This document shows, piece after piece, positions 27,509 through 38,204 of a stretch of 64,000 nucleotides of DNA (the stretch's first letter is position 1; every line of letters begins with the position of its first letter). The DNA comes from Natronospirillum operosum (GTDB lineage Bacteria; Pseudomonadota; Gammaproteobacteria; Pseudomonadales; Natronospirillaceae): the NCBI RefSeq assembly GCF_004768465.1, contig NZ_SRMF01000001.1, forward strand, positions 1,217,893-1,281,892, read 5' to 3'. The translations under genes and the position numbers were made by a program. The notes beneath the pieces are model-generated. The model had not been told where the DNA came from. It saw nothing but the letters and a program-made list of their open reading frames with translations, and made no database searches.

Positions 27509-28703
27509 GAGCAGCCCTCCGCTTGATATTGCCCTTGACGACGTAGTAGTCGATCAGCGGGGAGAAAATGTTGGCGAACAGAATGGCCAGCATGATGCCC
27601 TCGGGGAAAGCCGGGTTGACCACACGGATCAACACGGTCATCACACCGATCAGGCCCCCGAACCACCATTTGCCCAGATTGGTCATGGATGCCGAAATCG
27701 GGTCAGTGGCCATGAACATCATGCCGAAGGCAAAGCCGCCCAGCACCAGATGCCAGTACCACGGCACCTCGAACAGCGGGTTGGTCTCGGAGCCGACCAT
27801 ATTGAGCAGGGCCGAGGACAGAATCATGCCGACCATGACACCGGCGACGATGCGCCAGTTGGCAATCCCCATGAACACCAGCACCAGGCCGCCCAGCAGC
27901 ACCAGCAGAGTCGAGGTTTCACCCATGGACCCCTGAATGGTACCCAGGAAGGCGTTGCTCCAGGCCACACCGTTTTCGATCATGTAGGACACGCCGCCAT
28001 CCTGCGCCAGGCTCAGGGGCGTGGCGCCGGAGAAACCGTCGACCGCCGTCCAGACTTCATCCCCGGACATGGCCGCCGGATAGGCGAAGTACAGGAAGGC
28101 CCGCCCGGTCAGCGCCGGGTTGAGGAAGTTCTTGCCGGTACCGCCGAAGATTTCCTTGCCCACGACCACACCGAAGGTGATGCCGAGAGCAACCTGCCAC
28201 AGCGGAATGCTGGGCGGACAGATCAGCGCAAACAGCACAGAGGTCACGAAGAAGCCTTCGTTCACCTCGTGCTTGCGCACAGTGGCGAACAGCACTTCCC
28301 AGAAGCCACCGACAACAAAGGTCACGGCATAGACAGGCACAAAGTGCCAGAAGCCATACCAGAAGTTGTCCCAGATACTGCTGGGGTCATTGCCGGCAAA
28401 CAGGGCAATGAAGAAGTGCCGCCAGTTTTCGGTCAGTTCCAGACCGCCGGCAATGGCCGTATTGGCCTGATAGCCGATATTCCACATGCCGAAGAACATG
28501 GCCGGGAAGGTACAGACCCAGACCGTGATCATGATGCGCTTCAGGTCCATGCCGTCACGCACATGGGCCGTGGTACTGGTCACACTGCCGGGCCGGTACA
28601 GGAAGGTATCGATGGCCTCGTACAGGGGGTACCACTTCTTGTATTTGCCACCCTCGGTAAAGTGCGGCTCCAGATTGTCGAGAATCTTGCGCAATGCCAT
28701 CAT
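27492..28703 (-). CDS. nqrB: Na+-NQR subunit B (covalent FMN, ion channel)
   Basis: Large membrane subunit, 403 aa and about ten helices, carrying the sodium path and riboflavin. Thr228 in [11 protein letters not shown] is the FMN attachment site. The segment [20 protein letters not shown] is also conserved in RnfD/NqrB. Two consecutive ATG codons (28703, 28700) leave the exact start open by one residue. Confidence 0.97.
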   Translation of the reverse strand: MMALRKILDNLEPHFTEGGKYKKWYPLYEAIDTFLYRPGSVTSTTAHVRDGMDLKRIMITVWVCTFPAMFFGMWNIGYQANTAIAGGLELTENWRHFFIALFAGNDPSSIWDNFWYGFWHFVPVYAVTFVVGGFWEVLFATVRKHEVNEGFFVTSVLFALICPPSIPLWQVALGITFGVVVGKEIFGGTGKNFLNPALTGRAFLYFAYPAAMSGDEVWTAVDGFSGATPLSLAQDGGVSYMIENGVAWSNAFLGTIQGSMGETSTLLVLLGGLVLVFMGIANWRIVAGVMVGMILSSALLNMVGSETNPLFEVPWYWHLVLGGFAFGMMFMATDPISASMTNLGKWWFGGLIGVMTVLIRVVNPAFPEGIMLAILFANIFSPLIDYYVVKGNIKRRAARVQQA

Positions 28704-28707
28704 GCTG

Positions 28708-30048
28708 TCAGCCCTCTTTCTCGATGGTGGTCAGGGTGTCCCGCAGGATGGGCCCATATTCATACTTACCGGCACACACATAGGACAGCAGCGCTACATC
28801 CTCTTCGTCCAGCTCGAGAGCACCCAGTTCCTCCGCCTGCTCCAGATCGCCGCTGGCAATCGCACGCAACAGCTGCGTGGGGAGGATATCCAGTGGCATC
28901 ACCTTTTCATACTGTCCAAGCGGCAGCATGGCGCGCTCCGAACCCTGAGTAGAGGTATCGAAATCGAATTTCTTGCCCTTGAACAGCCTGGACACATAGA
29001 TATTGAGCACCGAGAAGCGTTCGAACCCGGGGCGCAGATAATGGAACATGGGGCGATCAGTGCCTTCACGCAGCAGGCTCACCTGCAGGTGATAACGGCC
29101 CAGATAGGCCACCTCGTCGATCGGCGCCCGGCCACCCCAGACTGAGCCCGAGATCATGCGCACGTTCTCTCCGGCCGGCACTTCGCCCTGGCACAGATCA
29201 AACAGGTTGGCCCCGATACGGGTTCTGATCAGGCGCGGCTTTTCGGCCATCGGCCCACCCAGCGCGATCACCCGGTCGGTACTGATCCGACCTGTGGTGA
29301 ACAGCCTGGCGATGGCGATGACGTCCTGATAGTTGATGGTCCAGACGGTCTTGTTGAGGTGTACCGGGTCCAGGAAGTGGATATGAGTGCCCACATTGCC
29401 GGCCGGATGGGGACCGGCAAACTCTTCCACGCTGACACCGTCAACAACGGGAATGTCTGCGCCCGGCGCCTTGCACAGCCAGGTGCGACCTTCGGTCAGC
29501 TTGCTGATCAGGGTCAGGCCCTGCTGAAAGGCTTCTTTCTCCTCGGCAATGATCACGGCCGGGTCGGCCGCCAGCGGATTGGTATCCATGGCATTGACGA
29601 AGATGGCTGCCGGCGTGCTGTCTGGCGCGGGCACCTTGCTGAAAGGGCGCGTGCGCAATACTGTCCAGACGCCACTTCTGACCAGGTTGTCGACGATCTT
29701 GTCGCGGCTCAGACTGCCCAGTTTGCCGGGGGTATACTTGTCAAAGGTTTCCTCTTCATCACCATCCAGCTCGATGACCAGCGACTGGAACACCCGCCGC
29801 TTGCCTCGATTGATGGCCTTCACCACACCCGTTCCCGGTGCCGTATAGGTGACTCCCTCGGTCTTCTTGTCGGTAAACACGGGCTGACCCAGCTTGACGC
29901 GATCACCCTCGCGCACCAGCATGGTCGGCTTCATGCCATGGTAGTCATAGCCTACCAATGCCACCGACTTGACGGAGTTCCCTTCGGACAGGGTTTGAGT
30001 GGGCTCACCAGTAATCGGAAGGTCCAGACCTTTCTTTATAGTGATCAT
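28708..30048 (-). CDS. nqrA: Na+-NQR subunit A
   Basis: Cytoplasmic, cofactor-free subunit involved in quinone binding; first gene of the operon. 446 aa, starting [14 protein letters not shown], the invariant NqrA beginning. Other family stretches are [16 protein letters not shown] and [16 protein letters not shown]. No RNF-type Fe-S motifs, which separates it from RnfC. Confidence 0.97.
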   Translation of the reverse strand: MITIKKGLDLPITGEPTQTLSEGNSVKSVALVGYDYHGMKPTMLVREGDRVKLGQPVFTDKKTEGVTYTAPGTGVVKAINRGKRRVFQSLVIELDGDEEETFDKYTPGKLGSLSRDKIVDNLVRSGVWTVLRTRPFSKVPAPDSTPAAIFVNAMDTNPLAADPAVIIAEEKEAFQQGLTLISKLTEGRTWLCKAPGADIPVVDGVSVEEFAGPHPAGNVGTHIHFLDPVHLNKTVWTINYQDVIAIARLFTTGRISTDRVIALGGPMAEKPRLIRTRIGANLFDLCQGEVPAGENVRMISGSVWGGRAPIDEVAYLGRYHLQVSLLREGTDRPMFHYLRPGFERFSVLNIYVSRLFKGKKFDFDTSTQGSERAMLPLGQYEKVMPLDILPTQLLRAIASGDLEQAEELGALELDEEDVALLSYVCAGKYEYGPILRDTLTTIEKEG

Positions 30049-30486
30049 AGTGTATTGCCCGTCTCTGATTTCAAAGCATAAACCCGATCGTCCGCGCCGG
30101 AACCACCGGGACTGAATTCAATGTATTCTCTGGGGCTGAACGCCCTGGGCAGGTGCAGATTAGCAGTTGCCGAACCAGTCGAATTCGGCAGCAGAGCTTG
30201 CGGGCAGCACGATCTCGAATTCCGCTCCGTTGGTCACCGTGCTGCGTGAACCAAATCCTGAACACCCCCTGAAATCGGGCGTAAGTATAATAGCCATACA
30301 TCCGATTTGCTACTGTCGTGCGGCGCCGCAGCCCAATAAATTGGCGACACACAGATGTGATTGACTTGCATCAGTTCACGACCTTGCAGCGAAGGCTGCC
30401 ATGAGGTCGCCCCCCTGCTACAATACGCCGCCCCGCAGACCAGCCATTACACCTGCACAGAGATGACTGCAACGACAGGAGACACC
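30049..30486. other. 438-bp divergent regulatory region, nqrA / mfd
   Basis: No credible gene. On the minus strand TATTAT (complement of 30287-30292) is a possible nqr -10 with a very long leader of about 240 nt. On the plus strand TACAAT at 30419-30424 is a possible mfd -10 without a good -35. No hairpin or repeat stands out. Confidence 0.4.
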
Positions 30487-33400
30487 GTGTCCGTATCAAC
30501 TCCGACGCCCTGCCTGGCGCCATTGCCTGCCCCGGAACTGCCCACCAGAGCGGGTGACCGACGGCATCTGGGCAACCTGCCCCCGGGTGCCGACGGCTGG
30601 GCACTGGCCGGGCTGATCCAGAATCACCCGGGCCAGGTCGTCGTCATTGGTGGCAACACCACGGAACTGGAGCGCCTGCAGAGGGATACCCGCATCTTTC
30701 TGGACCGGGATCAACCCGAAGCCCGCTGGTTGCCGGACTGGGAGATACTGCCCTATGACACCTTCTCGCCGCATCAGGACATCATCTCCGACCGCATCAG
30801 CATCCTGTATGAACTGCAGCAGGCCGCCGCCACGCCGGCGCCGGTGTTTGCCACGCTGAGCACGGTACTGCATCGTTTCGTGCCGACGGACTATGTGCAG
30901 CGCTGGACACTGCGCCTGCAGGTCGGCGATCGCCTTGACCTCGGGACCTTCAGCCACCGACTGCAGGAAGCCGGTTACGAACACGCCAGCACCGTGACCG
31001 ACCATGGTCAGTACACCCTGCGCGGCGGCCTGGTCGATATCTTTCCGATGGGCGCCGACGCGCCGCTGCGCATCGAACTGTTTGATGACAACATCGAATC
31101 GATCCGCCTGTTTGACCCGGATACCCAGCGTACCCGGCGACCGGTGGAGCGCTTCGAACTGCTGCCGGGCCGCGAATTCCCGCTGACGGACGCGGGCATA
31201 GCCCGCTTCCGCGAGACTTTTCGGGCCGAATTCGATGTCGACCCCCGACAATGCCCCCTGTATCAGGACATTTCGGACGGTCTGGCCCCGGCCGGCATCG
31301 AATATTACCTGGATCTGTTCTTCGAGCAGTTGCATGCCTTTTTCGACTATCTGCCGGACAATACGCTGCTGGTTTTCCAGGGTGACCTGCAGGAAGAGGC
31401 CCGGCATTTCCTCGCCGATGTGGCGCAACGCTATGAAAACCGCCGCCATGACATTTCGCGCCCATTGCTGCCACCACACCGCATCTACCTGCGGGAGGAT
31501 GAACTGTTCGCCCAGTTCAAGCGCTTCCCGCAGATTCACCTGAGTACCGCCCCGGCCAGCGGCAGCGGTGCTGTGAACGCCGACTTCGCCATCCCGCAGC
31601 CCTACCCGATCGATCACCGGGCGGCGCGGCCGCTGCAGGCGGTGCAGGCCATGCTCGACAGCACCGATGCCCGCGTGCTGTTCTGCGCCGAAACCCCGGG
31701 GCGCCGCGAAAGCCTGCTGGACCTGCTCAATGACACCGGCATCCGACCCGTGCAGCTCGACAGCGTGCATGACTTCCTGGCCGGCCAGCAGCACCTGGCC
31801 ATTACCGTGGCACCGCTGAGTCAGGGCATTGAACACCCGAATGCGGGCCTGCGCCTGGTCAGTGAAACCCAGCTCTTTGGCGAGCAGCATGTCTCCGCCA
31901 CCCGCCGCCGGGCCGAGAAAGCCAGCCTGGATCAGGCCGACCTGGCCATTCGCAACCTGGCGGAACTCAAGCCGGGGCAGCCGGTGGTGCATCTCGACCA
32001 CGGGGTGGGCCGCTATCAGGGGCTGGAAACCCTGCAAGTCGATGGCCAGGCCAACGAATTCCTGAAACTGACCTACGCCAGTGACGCCAACCTCTACGTG
32101 CCGGTCACCAGCCTGCACCTGATCAGTCGCTATGCCGGCGGCGAAGAGAGTACAGCGCCGCTGCACCGGCTGGGCTCGGAACGCTGGAGCACCACCCGCC
32201 GCAAGGCAGCGGAAAAGATTCGGGATACTGCGGCCGAACTGCTGGATGTCTATGCGCGTCGCGAAGCGCGTGAGGGCCATGCGTTTCCGCCGGTGGGCGA
32301 AGACTATCGTCGCTTCGCCGCCGAGTTTCCGTTCGAGGAAACCGACGATCAGCTGGTTGCCATCAATGCCGTCATTCAGGACATGACCCGTGCCCAGCCC
32401 ATGGATCGGCTGATCTGTGGTGATGTCGGCTTCGGCAAGACCGAAGTGGCCATGCGGGCCGCCTTTATCGCCGCGCATTCCGGCAAGCAGGTGGCCATTC
32501 TGGTGCCCACTACCCTGCTCGCCCAGCAGCACCATGAGAGCTTTGTCGACCGCTTTGCCAACTGGCCGCTGCGGGTTGAAGTACTGTCGCGCTTTCGCAC
32601 CGGCAAGGAAACCGACCGGGTACTGCAGGGGCTCGAGAATGGCCAGGTGGACATCATCGTGGCCACTCACAAGCTGCTCTCCAGGGGTGTCAAGTTCAAG
32701 GATCTCGGGCTGCTGATCGTTGACGAGGAACACCGCTTCGGCGTGCAGCAGAAGGAACGCATCAAGGCCTTGCGCGCCAATGTGGACATCCTGGCGCTGA
32801 CCGCCACCCCGATCCCGCGCACCCTGAACATGGCCATGTCCAGCATCCGTGACCTGTCCATCATCGCGACCCCGCCGGCCCGTCGCCTGTCGGTGAAAAC
32901 CTTTGTGCGCGAACAGGATCAGCCCCTGATCAGGGAGGCCATCTACCGTGAGATTCTGCGCGGCGGTCAGGTCTATTTCCTGCACAATGAAGTGCAGAGC
33001 ATCGAACGCGTGGCCGACGAGATACGCGCAGCCATACCGGAGGCACGCGTGGCCATCGGACACGGCCAGATGCGCGAACGGGATCTGGAAAAGGTCATGT
33101 CGGATTTTTTCCACAAACGTCACAACGTGCTGGTCTGCACCACCATTATCGAGACCGGCATCGATATTCCCTCGGCCAATACCATCATCATCAACCGGGC
33201 CGACAAGTTCGGCCTGGCGCAGTTGCACCAGTTGCGCGGCCGCGTCGGGCGCTCGCACCACCAGGCCTACGCCTATCTGCTGACACCGCCCTGGAAGGCA
33301 CTCTCCGGTGATGCCAAAAAACGTCTGGAAGCCATCTCCGAGGCGCAGGATCTCGGCGCCGGCTTCATGCTGGCCACGCACGATCTGGAAATACGCGGTG

Positions 33401-33984
33401 CCGGCGAACTGCTGGGCGAGGAGCAGAGTGGCCATATCGAATCCATCGGTTTCAGTCTCTACATGGAGATGCTGGACCAGGCCGTCCAGGCACTGAAGGC
33501 AGGCCGGGAGCCCGACATCAACCTGGCCGACCAGAGCCATGTGGAAGTCAACCTGCACGTGCCGACCCTGATTCCGGAAGCCTACCTGCCCGACATCAAC
33601 ACCCGGCTGACCCTGTACAAGCGTATTGCCAGTGCGCCGGACGACGAGGCACTGCGCGAACTCAAGGTGGAAATGATCGACCGTTTCGGGCTGCTGCCCG
33701 AACCTTTGAACAATCTTTTCAGGGTAACCCGGCTGCGCCATCGCCTTGAGGCCATGGGCATTGATAAACTGACCTGCAATGCTGACGGCGGTGTGGTCGA
33801 GTTCTCTGGCCAGACGCAGGTGAATCCGTTTACCATCGTGCAACTGGTTCAGCAGCAACCTGCGACCTACCAGATGCGCCAGGGTGACCGCCTCGGTTTC
33901 AGGGAAGTGTCCGCAACCGCTGAAGAAAGATTTGCTGTGGTGGACGCTCTATTGGACAGACTTAGCCAGGACCTGCAAGCATGA
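30487..33984 (+). CDS. mfd: Transcription-repair coupling factor Mfd
   Basis: ATP-driven translocase that removes RNA polymerase stalled at lesions and recruits UvrA. 1165 aa from GTG 30487, chosen because AGGAG lies 6 nt before it and similarity begins shortly after; an ATG at 30463 has no RBS. Order: UvrB-like N-terminal module (WEILPYDTFSPHQDIISDR near 90-110), RNA polymerase-interacting domain (VVHLDHGVGRYQGLE near 500), then helicase domain with Walker A CGDVGFGKTEVAMRAA, DEEHRFGV, LTATPIPRTLNMA and QLRGRVGRS. The C-terminal TRCF domain follows. Overlaps csiV by 4 bp. Confidence 0.97.
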   Translation: MSVSTPTPCLAPLPAPELPTRAGDRRHLGNLPPGADGWALAGLIQNHPGQVVVIGGNTTELERLQRDTRIFLDRDQPEARWLPDWEILPYDTFSPHQDIISDRISILYELQQAAATPAPVFATLSTVLHRFVPTDYVQRWTLRLQVGDRLDLGTFSHRLQEAGYEHASTVTDHGQYTLRGGLVDIFPMGADAPLRIELFDDNIESIRLFDPDTQRTRRPVERFELLPGREFPLTDAGIARFRETFRAEFDVDPRQCPLYQDISDGLAPAGIEYYLDLFFEQLHAFFDYLPDNTLLVFQGDLQEEARHFLADVAQRYENRRHDISRPLLPPHRIYLREDELFAQFKRFPQIHLSTAPASGSGAVNADFAIPQPYPIDHRAARPLQAVQAMLDSTDARVLFCAETPGRRESLLDLLNDTGIRPVQLDSVHDFLAGQQHLAITVAPLSQGIEHPNAGLRLVSETQLFGEQHVSATRRRAEKASLDQADLAIRNLAELKPGQPVVHLDHGVGRYQGLETLQVDGQANEFLKLTYASDANLYVPVTSLHLISRYAGGEESTAPLHRLGSERWSTTRRKAAEKIRDTAAELLDVYARREAREGHAFPPVGEDYRRFAAEFPFEETDDQLVAINAVIQDMTRAQPMDRLICGDVGFGKTEVAMRAAFIAAHSGKQVAILVPTTLLAQQHHESFVDRFANWPLRVEVLSRFRTGKETDRVLQGLENGQVDIIVATHKLLSRGVKFKDLGLLIVDEEHRFGVQQKERIKALRANVDILALTATPIPRTLNMAMSSIRDLSIIATPPARRLSVKTFVREQDQPLIREAIYREILRGGQVYFLHNEVQSIERVADEIRAAIPEARVAIGHGQMRERDLEKVMSDFFHKRHNVLVCTTIIETGIDIPSANTIIINRADKFGLAQLHQLRGRVGRSHHQAYAYLLTPPWKALSGDAKKRLEAISEAQDLGAGFMLATHDLEIRGAGELLGEEQSGHIESIGFSLYMEMLDQAVQALKAGREPDINLADQSHVEVNLHVPTLIPEAYLPDINTRLTLYKRIASAPDDEALRELKVEMIDRFGLLPEPLNNLFRVTRLRHRLEAMGIDKLTCNADGGVVEFSGQTQVNPFTIVQLVQQQPATYQMRQGDRLGFREVSATAEERFAVVDALLDRLSQDLQA

Positions 33985-34916
33985 AGATATCCACCAGAAC
34001 GGGCCCTGCCCTGCTGTTGATCGCCCTGCTGGCACTGCCGGTCTCGAATCTGCTGGCCCAGGGCGCCAACCCCAATGTCGGGCGCTGGTATCAGGTCGAA
34101 TTGATTCTGTTCGAACAGCGTCAGGAGCCGGAGTACAACGAAGTCTGGCCGGAGAGCCCGGATCTGACCCTGCTCAATGGCGCCCAACAACTGCGTCGTG
34201 CACCCATGGGCAGCGGCGTCATGGCCCCTGTTCCGGCGGCACCCAGCCTTGCAGCCGACAGCGAACTGCCGCCACGCTGGCCGCTGGTGGATCTTGGTCA
34301 GGGTAAAGAAGAACCCCTGGTCATTCTGCCGGAGCCCCTGCTGCAACTGACCGATGAAGCCCGACGCCTTGATGAAAGCCGGGGTCGCCGGGTGCTGCTG
34401 CACACCGGCTGGAACATGCCCGTCGCCGCCGAGGCAGAGCGGGATGTGATTCGCCTGCACGCCGGCAGCCGTTTTGGTGATGCCTACGAAACCGACGGCA
34501 CCATTGCCATTCATGTCGGTCGCTTCCTGCATGTGGAAACCGACATCTACCACACCCGTTATGAACAGGAACAGGCACCGTTGCCGCTGCTTTTCGGTGA
34601 CAGCCTGCCACCGTCACTGATCCCCGAAGGCGAGCGCACGCCGCCGTTGCCAGCCGTGGTCGGCAGCAGTCCGACCTTCCGCATGGGCCCGCACTTTGTG
34701 CCCGTGGAGGCTGCCCGCTTCAACGAGCGACGCCGCATGCGCAGCAACGAGCTGCACTATATCGATCACCCCCGGCTGGGCATGATCATCCAGTTCACCC
34801 CCTATAACCCGGTCGAGATCACCTCGGGCGGCGATATTATCGAGGGTGAGCTCGACCCGGATGCCGATGACGGCCTGGGCGATCCGGATGATCTGGACGC
34901 TATCGACCCGCTCTAG
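33981..34916 (+). CDS. CsiV-family exported protein
   Basis: 311 aa with a signal peptide (ALLLIALLALPVSNLLAQG, cleavage about residue 27). The beginning of the mature part, RWYQVELILFEQR, is the family signature; later come GWNMPVA and NELHYIDHPRLGMIIQFTPY. Members are found beside mfd in pseudomonads and are annotated CsiV, reported in Vibrio as a partner of the LpoA-like/CtpA-type or cell-shape functions; the role here is not established. ATG overlaps the mfd stop (ATGA). Confidence 0.8.
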   Translation: MKISTRTGPALLLIALLALPVSNLLAQGANPNVGRWYQVELILFEQRQEPEYNEVWPESPDLTLLNGAQQLRRAPMGSGVMAPVPAAPSLAADSELPPRWPLVDLGQGKEEPLVILPEPLLQLTDEARRLDESRGRRVLLHTGWNMPVAAEAERDVIRLHAGSRFGDAYETDGTIAIHVGRFLHVETDIYHTRYEQEQAPLPLLFGDSLPPSLIPEGERTPPLPAVVGSSPTFRMGPHFVPVEAARFNERRRMRSNELHYIDHPRLGMIIQFTPYNPVEITSGGDIIEGELDPDADDGLGDPDDLDAIDPL

Positions 34917-34931
34917 TTCGATACTAGAGCG
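34909..34931. terminator. Palindrome containing the stop codons of csiV-like gene and thiQ
   Basis: CGCTCTAG (34909-34916), 7-nt loop, CTAGAGCG (34924-34931). Both stops (TAG on each strand) lie in the stem, so the two convergent genes end in one perfect hairpin. Possible bidirectional terminator, without T runs. Confidence 0.5.
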
Positions 34932-35532
34932 CCAGCACCTCGTCAGCCCAGCGCGCGGTGTCGTCAGGCTGATGCGTCACGAACAGCAGATGCCGCCGGC
35001 TGTCGCGGATCTGCTGATGTACCCAGTCCCCGGCGCGCTGGCGATTGTCGCCATCCAGCGCGCTGAAGGGCTCATCCAGCACCACGATCACCTGCGGCCG
35101 CAGCACGGTTCTGATCAGCGCCACCCGCTGGCGCTGTCCCCCGGACAGCTCCCCCGGATAGCGCTCCAGCAACTCATCGACCCCCAGGTGCGCACAGGCC
35201 GCCAGCACCTGCGACCAGGATGCCGCATCCGGTCTGCCATGCCGAAAACCCAGTTTCAGGTTGTCCGCCACCCGAATATGCTCGAACAGATTGTGCTGCT
35301 GGAACAGCGTCGATACCGGCCGCTGCTCCGGTGGCAGCCCTGTCAGCGCGGTGCCAGCCAGCAGCAACTCGCCCGAATGCACCGGCACAAAGCCGCCCAC
35401 GGCCTCCAGCAGCGTTGTCTTGCCACTGCCACTGGGTCCGGTCAGGGCCAGTGTGCGTCCCGGTTCCAGCACAAAATCATGGTTCCATTGCCGGTCGCCC
35501 CGGCGCAATACCAACTGACGTGCTTCAAGCAT
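34924..35532 (-). CDS. thiQ: Thiamine ABC transporter, ATP-binding subunit
   Basis: Powers uptake of thiamine/TPP. 202 aa from ATG 35532 (MLEARQLVLRRGDRQW). Walker A GPSGSGKTT, Q-loop STLFQQHNLFEHI, signature LSGGQRQRVAL, Walker B VIVVLDEPFSALD, switch His in FVTHQPDD. Overlaps the thiP end by 8 bp. Last gene of the riboswitch-controlled thiBPQ operon. Confidence 0.94.
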   Translation of the reverse strand: MLEARQLVLRRGDRQWNHDFVLEPGRTLALTGPSGSGKTTLLEAVGGFVPVHSGELLLAGTALTGLPPEQRPVSTLFQQHNLFEHIRVADNLKLGFRHGRPDAASWSQVLAACAHLGVDELLERYPGELSGGQRQRVALIRTVLRPQVIVVLDEPFSALDGDNRQRAGDWVHQQIRDSRRHLLFVTHQPDDTARWADEVLAL

Positions 35533-37144
35533 GATGTCGATGATCCTCCAGCACCCAGAGCGCAATGAGCGCAAAGGCAAGCAGTAACAGTGAAGCCAGC
35601 GCCGCCGCCTGCAGTCGGTAGGACCCGGCCAGGGCATAGATCAGCCAGGGCAGCGTGCGCCAGCTGTCGTGTCCGAAGATGCCGAAGACGGCAAAGTCCC
35701 CCAGCGCGATCACAAAGGCCAGCGCCCAGGCCCGCCGCAGTGCCGGCAACAGCCAGGGCAGATAAAGCCGATGCCAGAACGGCCAGCCGCGCAGCCCCAG
35801 ATCCGCTACCTGGCGCCGATAGTTGGCATCAAAATCGAACACTCTGGGTTTCAGTTGATGGTACACAAACGGGAGGGCCACCAGCGCATTGAGGCCAATG
35901 ACGGCAACCCAGCCCCAGCGTATCCAGTTCACCCAGGGCAAAAAGAACAGATACAGACCCACCGACAGCACCATGCCCGGGATCACCAGATGGTGCAGGG
36001 CCGCAAACTCCACCCAGCGCCGAGCCCCCGGGGCAGTCCAGCGCCGCCACAGTTCCAGCCCCCCCAGCGCCAGCAAGGTGGCCAGAGTGGCGGCCGCAAA
36101 GGCAAAGCCCAGCGAGCGCAGGGTGACCGGCATCAGCGTACTCCAGGGCAGGCCCTGCCCACCGCGGAACAGCGCCACCGGAATCAGGGTGGCAATCGGC
36201 ACTGCCAGAAACAGGATGGCCAGCACGTAGGCCAGCCGGCCCAGCGCCCGCGTGAACGGATGCAGGGCCGGCAGCCAGGGCTGACCCTGTGGCGGTGCCA
36301 GCCAGCGCAACCGGCCAAACTGACTGAACAGCAGAAACAGCCCGCCCGCCACCAGCAACTGGGTCCAGGCCAGGGTCAGCGCTTCGGCCGGATTGAAGGC
36401 AAATTTCAGCGCCTGATAGATGGCCACCTCTATGGTCGTGGCACGCGGGCCACCGCCCAGTGCCAGCACAATGGCAAAGCTGTTGAAACAGAGCAGGAAG
36501 ATAAAACCGGCAACCCCCGGCAGCACACCCCGTATTGCCGGCCACTCTACCAGCCGAAAGCGCTGCCAGCCCGACAACCCGAGCTGGGCCGACACCTTCC
36601 AGGCGGTATCGGGAATGCTCTGCCACTGAAACACCAGCACGCGCAGCGCAAAGGGCATGTTCAGGAACACATGCGCGATAAGGATGCCGTTCAGGCCGTA
36701 CAGGTTCCAGCCGGCGCCCAGCCAGGGGGTCAGCCAGCCGGAACGACCGAATACCGACACCAGGCCGGTGATCAGAATCAGGCTGGGCATGACAAAACAC
36801 AGCAGGGCCCAGCGCAGAAACAGGGCCTTGCCCGGCAGCCGGGCATCCAGTGCCACAGCACGCGCCACCGGCAGTGCCAGCAGCACGGCAAACAGCGTGC
36901 TCAGCAAAGCCTGCCAGAGGGTAAAACGCAGAATGCGATGAAAATAGGCGTCATGCAGAATGCTGAGGTCGGGACGCCCCTCACTCCAGCCGAACAACGC
37001 CAGAAAGGCGAGCACGGTGGCCAGCAACATGCAGGCCAGAGCCGCCAGACCCCAGATCAGGCTGCCCCACTGACGGTTTGCCGTCGGCAGGGGGCGTCCG
37101 GCAAACACCGGCACCCCCTCATCATGACGGCGGTCAGTAGTCAC
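35525..37144 (-). CDS. thiP: Thiamine ABC transporter, permease
   Basis: 539-aa inner-membrane protein with about twelve helices formed by two fused permease halves (AfuB/ThiP type). The first EAA-like loop is around VSAQLGLSGWQRFRLVEWPA (about 190-210), the second around VADLGLRGWPFWHRLYLPW (about 455-475). Starts at GTG 37144 overlapping the thiB stop (GTGA). Confidence 0.93.
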   Translation of the reverse strand: MTTDRRHDEGVPVFAGRPLPTANRQWGSLIWGLAALACMLLATVLAFLALFGWSEGRPDLSILHDAYFHRILRFTLWQALLSTLFAVLLALPVARAVALDARLPGKALFLRWALLCFVMPSLILITGLVSVFGRSGWLTPWLGAGWNLYGLNGILIAHVFLNMPFALRVLVFQWQSIPDTAWKVSAQLGLSGWQRFRLVEWPAIRGVLPGVAGFIFLLCFNSFAIVLALGGGPRATTIEVAIYQALKFAFNPAEALTLAWTQLLVAGGLFLLFSQFGRLRWLAPPQGQPWLPALHPFTRALGRLAYVLAILFLAVPIATLIPVALFRGGQGLPWSTLMPVTLRSLGFAFAAATLATLLALGGLELWRRWTAPGARRWVEFAALHHLVIPGMVLSVGLYLFFLPWVNWIRWGWVAVIGLNALVALPFVYHQLKPRVFDFDANYRRQVADLGLRGWPFWHRLYLPWLLPALRRAWALAFVIALGDFAVFGIFGHDSWRTLPWLIYALAGSYRLQAAALASLLLLAFALIALWVLEDHRHHA

Positions 37145-38124
37145 TGACTGACGGCGTTACGCCAGGTACGGATCCAGGCCTGCCGATGCTCGTGGATCTC
37201 GGTCGGGCTGTGACCGATACGCTCGGGCGTGGCCAGACGATCGAAAGCTGCCGGCAGTTCCACGTCGGTCCGCACCGGCAGCATCCAGTTGGTCACCGGC
37301 AGAATCTGCTGTGCTTCCCGACTCAGCAGAAAATCCAGAAACTCGGCCGCCAGCTCGGCCTGATCGGTAAAGGCAGAAATGGCGGCCACCTCGATCTGTG
37401 CCACATGACCTTCCTCGAAGGTTGCCGCCTGATAGCGATCGGTATCTTCCGCCACCATGTGGTAGGCCGGCGATGTGGTATAGCTCAGCACATAGTCGGC
37501 TTCGCCTTCCTGGAACATGCCATAGGACTCGCTCCAGCCCTGGGTCACGGTTACTGTGCGCTCTGCCAGAGCCTGCCAGGCCTCGGTCACGCCGTTATCA
37601 CCATACAGCGCCTGCATCCAGTGCATCAGGCCCTGTCCTACCGTGCTGGTACGCGGGTCCTGATACAGGATGGATACATCGCTGCTCAGGAGTTCCTCCA
37701 TCGAGGTGGCCGGCGAGTCGATGTTCTCGGTGTCATACACAAAGGCAAAATAGCCGTAGTCAAAGGGCACATAGAGGTCATCCGACCACGCCAGGTCAGC
37801 GGCCAGCGGCAGGTCGCTCCAGTCGATACCGTGTGGCTGGAAGAGCTCCAGTGCACGCGCTTCCTCGATCAGGGCATCATCAACACCCAGCACCACATCG
37901 GCCTGGGTGTTGACCCCCTCGAGCCGCACGCGATTGAGCAGGGATACACCGTCATCGGAGCTGACAAAGTTCAGCGTGCAGTCACACTGCGCCTCGAAGG
38001 CACTCTTGATCTCGGGCCCAGGGCCCCAGTCACTGGTGAAGGAACTGTAGGTATAGACGGTCAACTCGTTGGCACCCAGTGTGCCCGCCAGGGCAAGGCC
38101 GGTTGCCAGGGTCAGTGTTCTCAT
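37141..38124 (-). CDS. thiB: Thiamine-binding periplasmic protein
   Basis: 327 aa with a short signal peptide (LTLATGLALAGTLGANE). Mature protein starts LTVYTYSSFTSDWGPGP, the ThiB/TbpA signature, with YGYFAFVYDTE and GLMHWMQALYG further on. Delivers thiamine and its phosphates to ThiPQ. GGGAG precedes ATG 38124 by 6 nt. A TPP riboswitch lies about 80-200 nt upstream. Confidence 0.95.
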   Translation of the reverse strand: MRTLTLATGLALAGTLGANELTVYTYSSFTSDWGPGPEIKSAFEAQCDCTLNFVSSDDGVSLLNRVRLEGVNTQADVVLGVDDALIEEARALELFQPHGIDWSDLPLAADLAWSDDLYVPFDYGYFAFVYDTENIDSPATSMEELLSSDVSILYQDPRTSTVGQGLMHWMQALYGDNGVTEAWQALAERTVTVTQGWSESYGMFQEGEADYVLSYTTSPAYHMVAEDTDRYQAATFEEGHVAQIEVAAISAFTDQAELAAEFLDFLLSREAQQILPVTNWMLPVRTDVELPAAFDRLATPERIGHSPTEIHEHRQAWIRTWRNAVSQ

Positions 38125-38204
38125 GATTTCTCCCGGTCATTGAATTGCCGGCGAGAAGGGAATCAGCGGCTCTGAAAGGCCGCCCGAAAGGCGGTGTTGC
38201 ATGC

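Noticed and set aside
30071-30352. 93-codon minus-strand frame in the nqrA-mfd gap
   Set aside because: No RBS, no motif, unlikely amino-acid composition (many Arg and Cys); lies in a probable regulatory region.
30496-33858. A very long open frame (about 1120 codons) antisense to mfd
   Set aside because: High-GC coding regions often leave the opposite strand open; mfd shows all family motifs and the antisense protein shows none.
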